In this document: piece after piece, positions 19,102-27,964 of the stretch
Layout: every line of letters begins with the position of its first letter
Numbering within the stretch: position 1 is the stretch's first letter
Assembly: GCF_000455345.1 (NCBI RefSeq)
Contig: NZ_HG315690.1
Location: 2,704,339-2,768,338 of the forward strand
Origin: Halopiger goleimassiliensis
Lineage (GTDB): Archaea; Halobacteriota; Halobacteria; Halobacteriales; Natrialbaceae
Length of the DNA stretch: 64,000 bases
Direction: 5' to 3'
Notes under the pieces: model-generated
What the model saw: only the letters and a program-made list of their open reading frames with translations
What the model was told of the DNA's origin: nothing
The model's database searches: none
Program-made: the position numbers and the translations under genes

Positions 19102-19265
19102 GTCCGGCCGTTCGGGTGGCCCACCTTTGAGAATTGTGAGTTTTCCCTGCCGGACTCGAGGGACGACCCGCCCTCGCGCCGGCCCCGAAGACTCGAGTAC
19201 AGAATCAATATCATACTAGGAGAGCGGCCACGAACGCTTACCGGATCGGACGATGACGGGCCGGT

Positions 19266-20273
19266 ATGCAGCGCAGGCGTGACCCGGTCGAGCGGGCCGA
19301 CGACGAGTCTCGAGACCTCTACGAGGTGTCGACGTGGGAGCCGCGGACGGCGGTCGATCGGCTCTCGTACCTGATCTACGCCGCCATCAACTACGGGCTC
19401 CACGCGATCGTCCTCGCGGTCGCGCTGGGGATCACGCTGGTCATCCTCGTCCAACCGGCGGTCCTGTTGCTCGCGGAGCCGTGGCTCGGCGTCTTCTTCG
19501 CGCTGTCGGTCGTGCCGGCGGCGTTGCTCGCCGCGTTCATCTGGTATACGGACGTGACCTCGTCCGAACCGCTCGGGCTGGTCGTCGCGACGTTCGTCCT
19601 CGCGATCCTGTTCGCGACGTTCGCGGCGGTCGTCAACACTGCGATGCAGCCGTACCTCGAGGCGATTCCGCTGGTCGGCACCGTCCTCTTTTTCGTCCTG
19701 ATCGTCGGCCCGATCGAGGAGTCGGTCAAACTACTGGCCGTTCGGATCTTCGCCTACCGGAGCGACACGTTCGACGCGGTGATCGACGGCGCGGTCTACG
19801 GCGCTATCGCGGGGCTGGGATTCGCCGCCTTCGAGAACGCGCTCTACATCACGAACCACGTCCTCCAGTCTCAGACCGGCCTCGTGACCGCCGCGACGGG
19901 GATCGCGACCGTTCGTGCGCTCGTCGGCCCGGGCCACGTCATCTTCTCGGCTATCGCGGGCTACTACCTCGGCCTCGCGAAGTTCAACGGCGAACACGCC
20001 GGTCCGCTCGTCGTCAAGGGGCTGTTGATCGCCGCGCTCGTCCACGCAACCTACAACTCGCTTGCCGGGTTCCTTCCCTCGCTCGTCGCGACGGTCTCGC
20101 CGGTCACGTTCGGGGTGGCACAGGTGAGCTACGTGGCCCTGTTCAACGTCGCCATCGGTGCCTTCCTCTACCGGAAACTCGACCGCTACCGTCGGACCTA
20201 CCGGTCCGTTCGGGACGACGTCGCGGACACGAGCCGATCGGAACTGACCGAGTTCGAACCACCCCAGCGGTAA
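19266..20273 (+). CDS. PrsW-family intramembrane metalloprotease
   Basis: 335 residues with about eight membrane segments. The family motifs are all present: EESVK at 151-155, FAAFEN near 186-191, GPGHVIFSAIAGYYLGLAK, and LVHATYNSLAGF. PrsW in Bacillus cuts the anti-sigma factor RsiW; haloarchaeal PrsW-like proteases have unknown substrates. The N-terminal ~30 residues are charged and cytoplasmic. Confidence 0.9.
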   Translation: MQRRRDPVERADDESRDLYEVSTWEPRTAVDRLSYLIYAAINYGLHAIVLAVALGITLVILVQPAVLLLAEPWLGVFFALSVVPAALLAAFIWYTDVTSSEPLGLVVATFVLAILFATFAAVVNTAMQPYLEAIPLVGTVLFFVLIVGPIEESVKLLAVRIFAYRSDTFDAVIDGAVYGAIAGLGFAAFENALYITNHVLQSQTGLVTAATGIATVRALVGPGHVIFSAIAGYYLGLAKFNGEHAGPLVVKGLLIAALVHATYNSLAGFLPSLVATVSPVTFGVAQVSYVALFNVAIGAFLYRKLDRYRRTYRSVRDDVADTSRSELTEFEPPQR

Positions 20274-20366
20274 TCGCCACCCACGACGGGGCATCGACGC
20301 AACTCGAGGACGGTCCCCGCTGGTGCAGGCATCACAAGCTTGCCACCCAGTGGCGCAGTGACGCCC

Positions 20367-22424
20367 ATGTGTGCGACGTTCACCGAGGACGACCTCGAGA
20401 AGCGGGTCGAGACCACGACGGGGGACGAGATCGGCACGGTCGCGTCGATCGAGGGCGAGACCGCGGCGGTCGAACCCAGGGCCGGCGTCGTCGATTCGAT
20501 CCGCGCGGCGCTTGGCTGGCGGTCCACGCAGGACACCGTCTCGGTCCACGAGGACGCCATCGTGGAGATCACGGCGGACGCGATCCGCCTCGAACCGGAC
20601 GCGCTAGACGACGCAGCAGTCGACGATGCAGGGGTCGAGACGGAGCCGGACGCGAGCGAGTCGACGGTGCCCGGGGATCGTGAACCGGACGCTCCCGACG
20701 CGAGCCCCGACGAACTCGAGGCCGAACGGATGGACGCGCCGCGCTCTGGGTCCCCCACCGGCGTCGACGAGGCGACCAGGGACGACGAGGGCGTCGGTAT
20801 CGCCGCCGACGAGATGGATCGGGGGATCGCCACGGACGACGACCAACGGGGCCTCGAAACCGACGAACCGTCGACGGGCATCGCGACCGACGAACCCGAG
20901 CGGGAGCCGGACGAATCGGCCACCGCCGACGAGTCGCCACCGGGGATGGACGATCGCTCGAACGCCGCGGAACGAGAGCCCTCGAGCGACCTCGAAACCG
21001 GCGAGCGTGAATCGGCGGACGACATCGGAGACGAGGCCGACGACCACGAGGCCGCCATGCGGGCCGACGAGCCGGCACACGAAGCGAACGCGGCCGAGCG
21101 GGATCCGGCCCTCGAAGAGAACGATACCGAGGGGACGGCGATCGATATTCGGAGTCCGGGCGGCGGTGCCGCGAGCGACGCCGACACCGCCACGACGGGG
21201 GAGACGGAGACCTCCGATCCCAAGCGATCGCCCGAGGACGTCGACGTCTCGGAGTCGGTCGACGAGCCGATGGACGTCGAGTCGTCCGACGAAGCCGGGG
21301 ACGACGAGCTGACGACCGAGGACGACGCAACCGGTGCGTCGGAATCGGACGACGGCTCCCCCGATCCGGGCGAGGCGCTCGAGCCGGGAATCGACGACGA
21401 GAGCCTCGCCGAGGCCGCCGAGGCGGACGACGCTCGAGCGAGTGCGTCGACCGAGGACCCGGCGGACGAACTGGATCGAGGGATCGACGTCGAGTCGGCC
21501 GTCGAGGACCCGGCTCCGGACGCCTCGGGCGGGGTCGAGGGGACCGAGACGGAAACGATGGATCTGGCCGAGGAACTCCAGCGCGAGAGCGAACTCGAGG
21601 ACGTCACCGAGTCGGACGCGGAATCGACGTCGGACGCGAGCGAAGACACGCCGGACGTGGCCGAAGAATCGGCGGACGCGACCGAAGCCCTCCCGGACGA
21701 GTCGGCGGTCGCACTCGGCACGGACGCGGCCTCGAGCGCCGCGGATCAGCGCCCGGAGACGGCGCTCGAGTCCGACGAGATGGCCGAACCGGAAACCCGG
21801 GAGCCGCCGGTGGGACCGGACGCGATGGCCGGGAGACAAACCGACGAGGAAGGGACTACGACCGACGAGCCAGGGACCGAGACCGAGGACAGCCTCGCGC
21901 GTCGAACGCCGGCGGAACGGGCGAAGTCGACGGACGCGCGGGGGTCGATGGACGAGATGCGGGGGGCGAGCGACCGCGACCGCCCCACGACGCCCGTGGC
22001 GGCCGCGGTCGCCACGCAACGGGCCGCCCTCGAGAACGCCCGGGCGACGATGGAACTCGGGCTGACTGCCCAGGGGGCGGCCGCACGGTCGCTGCTCGAG
22101 GGCTCGATGCTCGCCCAGCGGAGCGCGCTCGAGATGATGGACGCCGGCACGCGGGGAACGTTCGAAGCAATGACCCCGACGACCGGCCGCGAGCGGACGG
22201 ACTCGAGTGAGCGAAACCGGATCGACGACTCGGGATCGACCGCGGGCGGGGGATCGCTCCCCGACGACCTCGAGGACGAACTCGAGAGCCATCGCGAGGA
22301 ACTCAGGACGCTCCGGACGCAGTACGAGGACGGCGACGGCCCGGATCTCGAACGGCTCACCGCGGTGCTCGAGCGACAGACGACACTGCTCGAGCAGTGT
22401 CGGGAGCACCTCGAAAACCGGTAG
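20367..22424 (+). CDS. Very acidic protein with N-terminal PRC-barrel-like domain and C-terminal helices
   Basis: 685 residues from MCATFTEDDLEKRV; a longer TTG-start frame is less likely. The first ~75 residues resemble a PRC-barrel (GDEIGTVASIEGETAAVEPR). Residues ~80-520 are a low-complexity, extremely acidic Asp/Glu/Ser/Pro/Thr region with repeats such as GIATDE. The C-terminus has two helical blocks: an Ala/Met-rich phasin-like amphipathic stretch (TQRAALENARATMELGLTAQ) and a coiled coil ending at HLENR. PRC-barrel proteins act in RNA processing or photosynthetic complexes; here the role is unknown. It may coat a granule or scaffold, by likeness to phasins only. Confidence 0.7.
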   Translation: MCATFTEDDLEKRVETTTGDEIGTVASIEGETAAVEPRAGVVDSIRAALGWRSTQDTVSVHEDAIVEITADAIRLEPDALDDAAVDDAGVETEPDASESTVPGDREPDAPDASPDELEAERMDAPRSGSPTGVDEATRDDEGVGIAADEMDRGIATDDDQRGLETDEPSTGIATDEPEREPDESATADESPPGMDDRSNAAEREPSSDLETGERESADDIGDEADDHEAAMRADEPAHEANAAERDPALEENDTEGTAIDIRSPGGGAASDADTATTGETETSDPKRSPEDVDVSESVDEPMDVESSDEAGDDELTTEDDATGASESDDGSPDPGEALEPGIDDESLAEAAEADDARASASTEDPADELDRGIDVESAVEDPAPDASGGVEGTETETMDLAEELQRESELEDVTESDAESTSDASEDTPDVAEESADATEALPDESAVALGTDAASSAADQRPETALESDEMAEPETREPPVGPDAMAGRQTDEEGTTTDEPGTETEDSLARRTPAERAKSTDARGSMDEMRGASDRDRPTTPVAAAVATQRAALENARATMELGLTAQGAAARSLLEGSMLAQRSALEMMDAGTRGTFEAMTPTTGRERTDSSERNRIDDSGSTAGGGSLPDDLEDELESHREELRTLRTQYEDGDGPDLERLTAVLERQTTLLEQCREHLENR

Positions 22425-22460
22425 GACGGGGTGAAAGGGCAGATTCCTGGGGTGCTACCC

Positions 22461-23066
22461 TCAGTCGAAGCGCGCCTCGAGCAGCCGTTCGACGTACTTC
22501 GCGAGGACGTCGACCTCGAGGTGGACCGGATCGCCCGGCGCTTTCTCCGAGAGCGTCGTCAGTTCGTACGTCGTCGGGATGATCGCGACGGTGACGGTCC
22601 TCGCGTCGGTATCGAGGTCGGCGACGGTAAGACTGATCCCGTCGAGCGTGATCGATCCCTTCTCGACGACGTAGCGGTCGTAGCCTTCGGGGAGGTCGAA
22701 CTCGAAGAACCAGTCCTCGTCGACGGACTCGACGTTCCGTACCGTCGCCACGGCGTCGACGTGGCCCTGGACGACGTGGCCGTCGAACCGGCCCTCGGCG
22801 GGCATCGCCCGCTCGAGATTGACCGCGTCGCCGGGCTCGAGGTCGCCGAGGTAGGTCCGTTCGACGGTCTCGCTCGCGAGGAAGACTTCGAACCAGTCGC
22901 CGTCCTCGAATCGTTCGACCGTGAGACAGGCCCCGCTGACGCTGACGCTCTGGCCGTGCTCGAGTCCGGTCGCGACCTCGTCGGCCCCGATCCGGAGCCG
23001 GAGGCCGTCGTCGGTCCGCTCGCGGGCGACGATCTCGCCGGTCTCCTCCACGATCCCCGTGAACAT
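22461..23066 (-). CDS. ribE: Riboflavin synthase, alpha chain
   Basis: 201 residues, the normal size. It has the classic start MFTGIVEETGEI and two repeated beta-barrel halves; the second begins at HVVQGHVDAVATV. It converts two 6,7-dimethyl-8-ribityllumazine molecules to riboflavin plus the pyrimidine donor. This is the bacterial-type enzyme, rather than the archaeal RibC of methanogens, as is usual in haloarchaea. It is convergent with the acidic protein gene (36-nt gap). No other rib gene is in the window. Confidence 0.93.
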   Translation of the reverse strand: MFTGIVEETGEIVARERTDDGLRLRIGADEVATGLEHGQSVSVSGACLTVERFEDGDWFEVFLASETVERTYLGDLEPGDAVNLERAMPAEGRFDGHVVQGHVDAVATVRNVESVDEDWFFEFDLPEGYDRYVVEKGSITLDGISLTVADLDTDARTVTVAIIPTTYELTTLSEKAPGDPVHLEVDVLAKYVERLLEARFD

Positions 23067-23116
23067 ACGCGAGGGTGGGCGGCGGCGAGGGAAAGCCGTT
23101 CCGACTCGGGAGCCAC

Positions 23117-24061
23117 CTAGTCGCCGGGCGGAGTCGCCGGAACCCGGTCGACGGACTGCGTCTCCGTAACGGCCGAAAGCCGGTTGACGAGCGCACTACT
23201 GACGAGTTGCTGGACGACGTGGAAGACGGTGATGCTCGCGATGATCGCCCCGCCGCCGAACACCGTCCCGACCATCACGGAGACGCTCAGGTTCTTCATC
23301 GAACTCGAGAACAGGACGGTGACGCAGTCGTCGCTGCGGGTGCCGCGGGCGTACAGCGCGTACGCGATCCCCGCGCTGAGCCCCAGCGCCGCCACGGCGA
23401 TGACGCCGACGAACGCGAGTTGCACCCCGTCGACGGCGAGGCTCGAGCCGCCGACGCCGACGTAGATGAGCGCGCCGAGGGCGAGCAGGGAGAACCGATC
23501 CTGCTGGCGGTCGGTGACGACGCCGTCCGGGACGAGAGCGGCGAGCAGTCCACCGCCAGCGACGACGACGGCGAGGTCGACGACCAGATCCGCGACGGCG
23601 ACGTCGACCGCGGACCCCGCCAGCCGGGTGAGCAGCGTAGGCATCGCCAGCGGAGCCAGCAGCATCGAGACGAGGACGATCACCGTCGCCAGGACCGTGT
23701 TCCCGCCGCCCAGCCGCGTCCAGACGATCGAACTGCCGGCGGCCAGCGGCGCGGAGAGAACGATGAGCGCCCCGAGAAGAAGTTCGCCGGAGAGCACCGC
23801 CGCGGCGACCGGCGAGAGGGCGACTGGGACGAGCAGGTAGAGACAGACGATCGAGACGACGACCAGCATCGAGACGTCCCGCACGGCGAGGGTGGCGACG
23901 CTAAACCCGTAAAACGCCGTAAACAGCAGCCCGCCGACGAAGACGGGAACGAGCGGTTCCAGCGGCGCGGCCAGCGACGGCACCGCGACGCCGGCGACCG
24001 TGGCGACGACGACGATCAACAACGACGCCTGCGAGCGAAGACGGGTCCTGAAACGATCCAT
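23117..24061 (-). CDS. Bile acid:sodium symporter (SBF) family transporter
   Basis: 314 residues from MDRFRTRLRSQASLL; an upstream in-frame extension of 36 codons overlaps an AT-richer stretch that is likely promoter. About nine to ten hydrophobic helices, with Gly/Ser-rich SSSMKNLSVSVMVG near residue 260 as in the BASS/SBF fold. Family members move organic anions with sodium. The substrate here is unknown. It lies 50 nt upstream of ribE in the same direction, so the two may share a transcript, which would allow a link to riboflavin-related transport, but there is no direct sign. Confidence 0.75.
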   Translation of the reverse strand: MDRFRTRLRSQASLLIVVVATVAGVAVPSLAAPLEPLVPVFVGGLLFTAFYGFSVATLAVRDVSMLVVVSIVCLYLLVPVALSPVAAAVLSGELLLGALIVLSAPLAAGSSIVWTRLGGGNTVLATVIVLVSMLLAPLAMPTLLTRLAGSAVDVAVADLVVDLAVVVAGGGLLAALVPDGVVTDRQQDRFSLLALGALIYVGVGGSSLAVDGVQLAFVGVIAVAALGLSAGIAYALYARGTRSDDCVTVLFSSSMKNLSVSVMVGTVFGGGAIIASITVFHVVQQLVSSALVNRLSAVTETQSVDRVPATPPGD

Positions 24062-24239
24062 GTGTCGAGCGATATCGCGAAATTCGAAACGCGACACATA
24101 GGTCTTCTCAACCCGCCCTGGTCGAGTCCTGCCGATGATACGTTTCGACACGTCTGGCCGTGATCGCACCGGACGCGAGACAGGACACAGAGGTAGAGGC
24201 AGCCGTTAGCAGTGGGACGGAGAATCCGTCGGCGACCGC

Positions 24240-25352
24240 TTACTCCAGCAGCGCAGCGGGCTCGAGCGATCGGGACGGCGCGGAGAGCCACGCGACGCCG
24301 TCGTCCGCGACCGCGAGCAGATCGGCGATTCGGACCCAGCCGCCGTCGTCGACCTGTGCGGCCGCCTCGAGGCGGACGACGCTACCGGGACCGATCTCGG
24401 CGCTCGCCTCGCGTGGCGGATCGTGGGACTCGAGGCCGACGCCCGTCACGCTGCCCGCAGCGTCGTCGGGGTCCGGGAAGCCGAACGACCGGATCTCGGC
24501 CTCGAGGTCGGCCTCGACGGCAGTCACCGACTGCGCGTCGGCGGAGAGCATCGCCTCGCTCGAGCGGAAGGCGTGCGTGACCGCGACGTGGGCGCGTCGC
24601 TCCTGACCGCCCTCGGGGTCGACGACGAGCGTCCGTGCGAGGCCGCCGTAGTAGCCCCCGGGTTCGCGCGGCGCGACGCCGACGACGATCGGGTCGCCGG
24701 GGCGAAGCGTTCCGTCGTCGGCTCCCGGCTCGATCCGGGTGTTCCCGGCCGGGAGCGCGCCCGCGGCGACGATCGACTCGTCGATCGCGACTCGAAGCCG
24801 TTTCGGCGTCAGTTCGGCGTCGTCGACGACGAGCGAGCCGGTTCCGTCGTCCACGGTCGCCTCCGCCAGCACCGAGGCCGCGGTCCGAACGCCCTCGCCG
24901 GCCGCCGCCTGGGCGGTCTCGATCCGTTCTCGCTCGTCCGTCGTCTTCGTCGCTCGCGCCCGTTCCAGGGCGTCGCTCGAGGCCAGCGACCAGCCCGCCC
25001 CCTCGAGGTAGAGCGCCGCGTCGTGTGGCAGGCTGGCCGGCGTCAGGACCGGACCCGAGCGGTCGCGGTCGGCGAGGTCGGTCGCCAGCCGATCGGCGGG
25101 GCTGGGTACCTCCGCCGACGAACGGACGAGCCACCCCTCGTCGGGAACGTACGCGAGGGCGTATCGGGTGTGAGTGCCGGTTCCGACGCGATTCGATCCG
25201 GGTTTGGCGTCGATCGATTCCCGTAGAGCGGCCAGACAGTACTGCAGGTCGGGATCGCTGGCGGACCCGACGAGGACGAACGCCGCGGCGTCACGAGCGA
25301 CGAGGTCGCTCTCGAGCGTCCTCTCGAGGTGGTCGCGAACCTCCGCGAACAC
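24240..25352 (-). CDS. M24-fold (aminopeptidase P-like) protein lacking metal ligands
   Basis: 370 residues with the N-terminal creatinase-like domain and C-terminal pita-bread domain of M24B peptidases. The positions of the five metal ligands appear lost: the GDPIVVGVAP segment has Gly where the first Asp should be, YGGLART has Gly where the second should be, the H of GHG is missing in TGVGLESHDPP, and only one Glu (VRLEAAAQ) remains. It is therefore probably not a normal metallopeptidase. It follows the helicase gene by 3 nt, as the second gene of a minus-strand pair. Confidence 0.75.
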   Translation of the reverse strand: MFAEVRDHLERTLESDLVARDAAAFVLVGSASDPDLQYCLAALRESIDAKPGSNRVGTGTHTRYALAYVPDEGWLVRSSAEVPSPADRLATDLADRDRSGPVLTPASLPHDAALYLEGAGWSLASSDALERARATKTTDERERIETAQAAAGEGVRTAASVLAEATVDDGTGSLVVDDAELTPKRLRVAIDESIVAAGALPAGNTRIEPGADDGTLRPGDPIVVGVAPREPGGYYGGLARTLVVDPEGGQERRAHVAVTHAFRSSEAMLSADAQSVTAVEADLEAEIRSFGFPDPDDAAGSVTGVGLESHDPPREASAEIGPGSVVRLEAAAQVDDGGWVRIADLLAVADDGVAWLSAPSRSLEPAALLE

Positions 25353-25355
25353 GGC

Positions 25356-27224
25356 TCAGTGGGCCTCGGCCTCGGCTTCGACGTCCTCTCCCTCGAGGGG
25401 CTGCTGGGCCTCTTCGATCAGTTCCTCGAGCGGCGTGTCCGTCGGCTCGTCGTTGAGCAAGACGTCGATCGGCAGCGTCGGTGCGCCGTCGACCAGGTTC
25501 TCGAGCATGACGAGGCGCTCGCGGGCGCGGGACATGCCGACGTAGAAGACGCGCCGTTCGTTGTCCGTCAGGACGGGCACGGGCGAGGTGGCCTTGGTGA
25601 ACTCCTCGACGCCGGGGGCGTCCTCCGGGTCGTCGACGGTGGCGACCATCTGTTCGACGACCTTCTCGGTGAGGTCCGTGCCGACGATGACGTGATCGGC
25701 CTCGCGACCCTTCGCGGAGTGGATCGTGCCGACGCGGACCCGATCGGTGTCCATTCCGGTGTACTCGCCGATCGCGAAGTACGAGCGGACGCTCTTCTTC
25801 TGGAAGTTGGTCACCTTCCGGACCATGTCGGCCGCCGAGGCCGGGCCGGGCATGAACGGCGCGTAGTCCTCGACGACCTCCGCGGGGATCATGAGTTCCT
25901 CGAGGTCGTCGATGCCGGTCTGCTCCTGGCGCTCGTCGATCTCGTCGAAGAGGTCGTCGCGTTCGTTCGTGCCGAACGCCGAGTCCTGGAGCATGTCGGC
26001 CAGCCGGCGGGCCTGCAGGCCGGTGACGTCCTCGCCCTCGTCGATGGCCTCGACGGCGCGGACGTAGTCGGTCAGGCGGTCGGTCCACATCCGCTGGTCG
26101 GTCAGCGAGGTGAAGGGCACGCCCTCGGTGATGAACTCGTCGATGAACTGGAACATCTGGTAGCGCGCCCGGAACAGCACCATGATCGTGCCGTCGTCCT
26201 CGACGAGCGCGCGCCGGACCATCCGGACGACGTCGAGCATCGAGGCGTTCCGTCGGGCCTCGACCGTCCCACCTTCCTTGCGTGGGTTGAGATCCTTGTC
26301 CTGCCGTTGTTCGATGTGGCGAATCTCCTTGTTGACCACGTTGAGCACGTTCGAGGGGAGGCGATAGGAGTTCGGCAGGATCACGTCCTCGTCGACGTCC
26401 TCCTCGAGCAGCAAGGCGGGGTCGGCACCCTGCCAGGAGTAGACGACCTGGTCGTCGTCGCCGGCGATCAGGACCTGCTCCATGTGGGGTTTCCACTCCT
26501 CGTAGACGTCGTACTGCAGCGTCGTGATGTCCTGGAACTCGTCGATCACCAGGTAGTCGACGCTGGGAAGCAGGGAGCGCTGTTTGACGCGCTCGAGCAT
26601 GTCGGCGAAGCCGATCTTGCCCTGTTCGCCCTTGAAGGAGCGCCAGGCGCGGATCGCCTCGGGGACGTCGATCCGATCGTCGTCGCTGGGCCACGTCGGG
26701 GTGTACTTGTTGCCCTCCTGGGCGTTCGGGTCGATCTCGGGCGGCAGTCGGACCTCCTCCTCGTCCCACTGGAAGGGAACGTCGTACCAGTCGGCGACGT
26801 CGCGGCGGGTCCGCTGGAGCCACTGGCTCGTGGCGATGATCTTGTTGCCGATGGTCGTCGACCGCGCGGTCCGCCGACCGGCACCGGAGTACTCGTCCTC
26901 GAACTCGAGGCCGTACTCCTCGCAGAACTCCTCCTTGTCGGATTCGCCGATGACGTCGCTCCGGGAGAGATCCAGCAGGTCGTACGCCTTCGCGTGCATG
27001 GTACAGACGTTGCCCTGCAGCGCCCGGGGGCTCTCGCCGAGGCGGTCGGCCAGTCGCTCGCGAACCTCCTGGGCGGCAGCACGCGTGTACGAGACCACGA
27101 GAATGTCGCGAAACGTAACGTCGTCCTGCTCTAAGATCTCTTCGACGTGGTCGAGTAGCGCGGTCGTCTTCCCGCTACCCGGACCACCGAACAACCGGGT
27201 CACCGTCGTCTCCGTGGGAGCCAT
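25356..27224 (-). CDS. UvrD/Rep-type superfamily 1 DNA helicase
   Basis: 622 residues. Walker A GGPGSGKTT is at 13-21, motif II DEFQD at 228-232, motif III GDDDQVVYSWQGAD, motif V VGTIHSAKGREADHVIV, and motif VI RRVFYVGMSRARERL. These are the 3-prime to 5-prime DNA helicase motifs of SF1A. It is a cytosolic repair or replication-restart enzyme. The inserted region after motif Ia is long and poorly typical of bacterial UvrD. The start is 131 nt from a TATA-like stretch. It is transcribed before the M24-like gene. Confidence 0.93.
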   Translation of the reverse strand: MAPTETTVTRLFGGPGSGKTTALLDHVEEILEQDDVTFRDILVVSYTRAAAQEVRERLADRLGESPRALQGNVCTMHAKAYDLLDLSRSDVIGESDKEEFCEEYGLEFEDEYSGAGRRTARSTTIGNKIIATSQWLQRTRRDVADWYDVPFQWDEEEVRLPPEIDPNAQEGNKYTPTWPSDDDRIDVPEAIRAWRSFKGEQGKIGFADMLERVKQRSLLPSVDYLVIDEFQDITTLQYDVYEEWKPHMEQVLIAGDDDQVVYSWQGADPALLLEEDVDEDVILPNSYRLPSNVLNVVNKEIRHIEQRQDKDLNPRKEGGTVEARRNASMLDVVRMVRRALVEDDGTIMVLFRARYQMFQFIDEFITEGVPFTSLTDQRMWTDRLTDYVRAVEAIDEGEDVTGLQARRLADMLQDSAFGTNERDDLFDEIDERQEQTGIDDLEELMIPAEVVEDYAPFMPGPASAADMVRKVTNFQKKSVRSYFAIGEYTGMDTDRVRVGTIHSAKGREADHVIVGTDLTEKVVEQMVATVDDPEDAPGVEEFTKATSPVPVLTDNERRVFYVGMSRARERLVMLENLVDGAPTLPIDVLLNDEPTDTPLEELIEEAQQPLEGEDVEAEAEAH

Positions 27225-27295
27225 TGTACCTGTTCAGGGGCGCAATACCCATAAGTCACGTGGGTTTCTACCGAGGGGCCACGAGGCGGGTCGAA

Positions 27296-27454
27296 TCAGG
27301 GGTTTCGCGGGGACCGGGCGGATCGCACGTCGGCACCGTCGCGGATCTTGTCCTCGCACTCGGGACAGACCCGGGGATCGTCGACGTCACGCGGGGTAAA
27401 CACTCGCGCGTACGCCTCCGTCACGAACGAACCACAGTTCTGGCATTCCGGCAT
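27296..27454 (-). CDS. 52-aa zinc-finger microprotein
   Basis: I read this by hand on the minus strand. It starts MPECQNCGSFVTEAYARVF, continues to VCPECEDKIRDGADVRS and stops at 27296. The paired CxxC motifs (C4/C7 and C30/C33) mark a small zinc ribbon, the common haloarchaeal microprotein type (DUF7563-like, naming uncertain). It has haloarchaeal codon use. Function is unknown; related small zinc fingers have been linked to stress and growth control. Confidence 0.75.
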   Translation of the reverse strand: MPECQNCGSFVTEAYARVFTPRDVDDPRVCPECEDKIRDGADVRSARSPRNP

Positions 27455-27627
27455 TGTCCTTCTCAGTGAACTGTTCTAAAACGGAACACTATAATTATGT
27501 CGTCTGTCGCGCCCGGAAAATAGTCGTCCCACATTGGCGATACCGAGTGCCGATGCTCACTGCCGGCGCTCGGAGATGCGAACGCGACGAAAAAGGGCGA
27601 ATTCGAAACCGTTACCGGCGCGGACGG

Positions 27628-27813
27628 CTACGGCGCTGGTTCCCACCCACAGACGGTACAGGAACTCGCGGACGAGTCGTGGAGTCCCCCACACTCCGGA
27701 CACTGTTTCTTGTTATACTCCTGTTCCCACCCGACTCGTTCTACCGTGTGACCGCGATCCGAGAGGAATTGGTCGAACACGTCGTCACCGGCACCGTTGG
27801 GTGAGGATGCCAT
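27628..27813 (-). CDS. 61-aa zinc-finger microprotein (HVO_0416-like)
   Basis: 61 residues from MASSPNGAGDDVFDQFL. The C-terminal half is a zinc ribbon: CPECGGLHDSSASSCTVCGW, with C-x2-C and C-x2-C. The N-terminal DQFLSDRGHTVERVGWEQEY followed by NKKQ matches the haloarchaeal HVO_0416-type zinc-finger family as I recall it. The start at 27813 is preferred over an upstream one because a minus-strand promoter-like GGTTTTGTACTG lies about 30 nt upstream. Function is unknown. Confidence 0.75.
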   Translation of the reverse strand: MASSPNGAGDDVFDQFLSDRGHTVERVGWEQEYNKKQCPECGGLHDSSASSCTVCGWEPAP

Positions 27814-27964
27814 ATGTGTGTGAATGTACACCACAGTACAAAACCGTTTGGGTGAGCGAAAGCACTGCCTCGTTCTTGGGTGTCATTACCACGCGATGGT
27901 CGAGTAGGCCTCGAGCGGGGGGCTAACCACTACATTTACGGCCCCGTTGCGCGAATCGGCCCCC

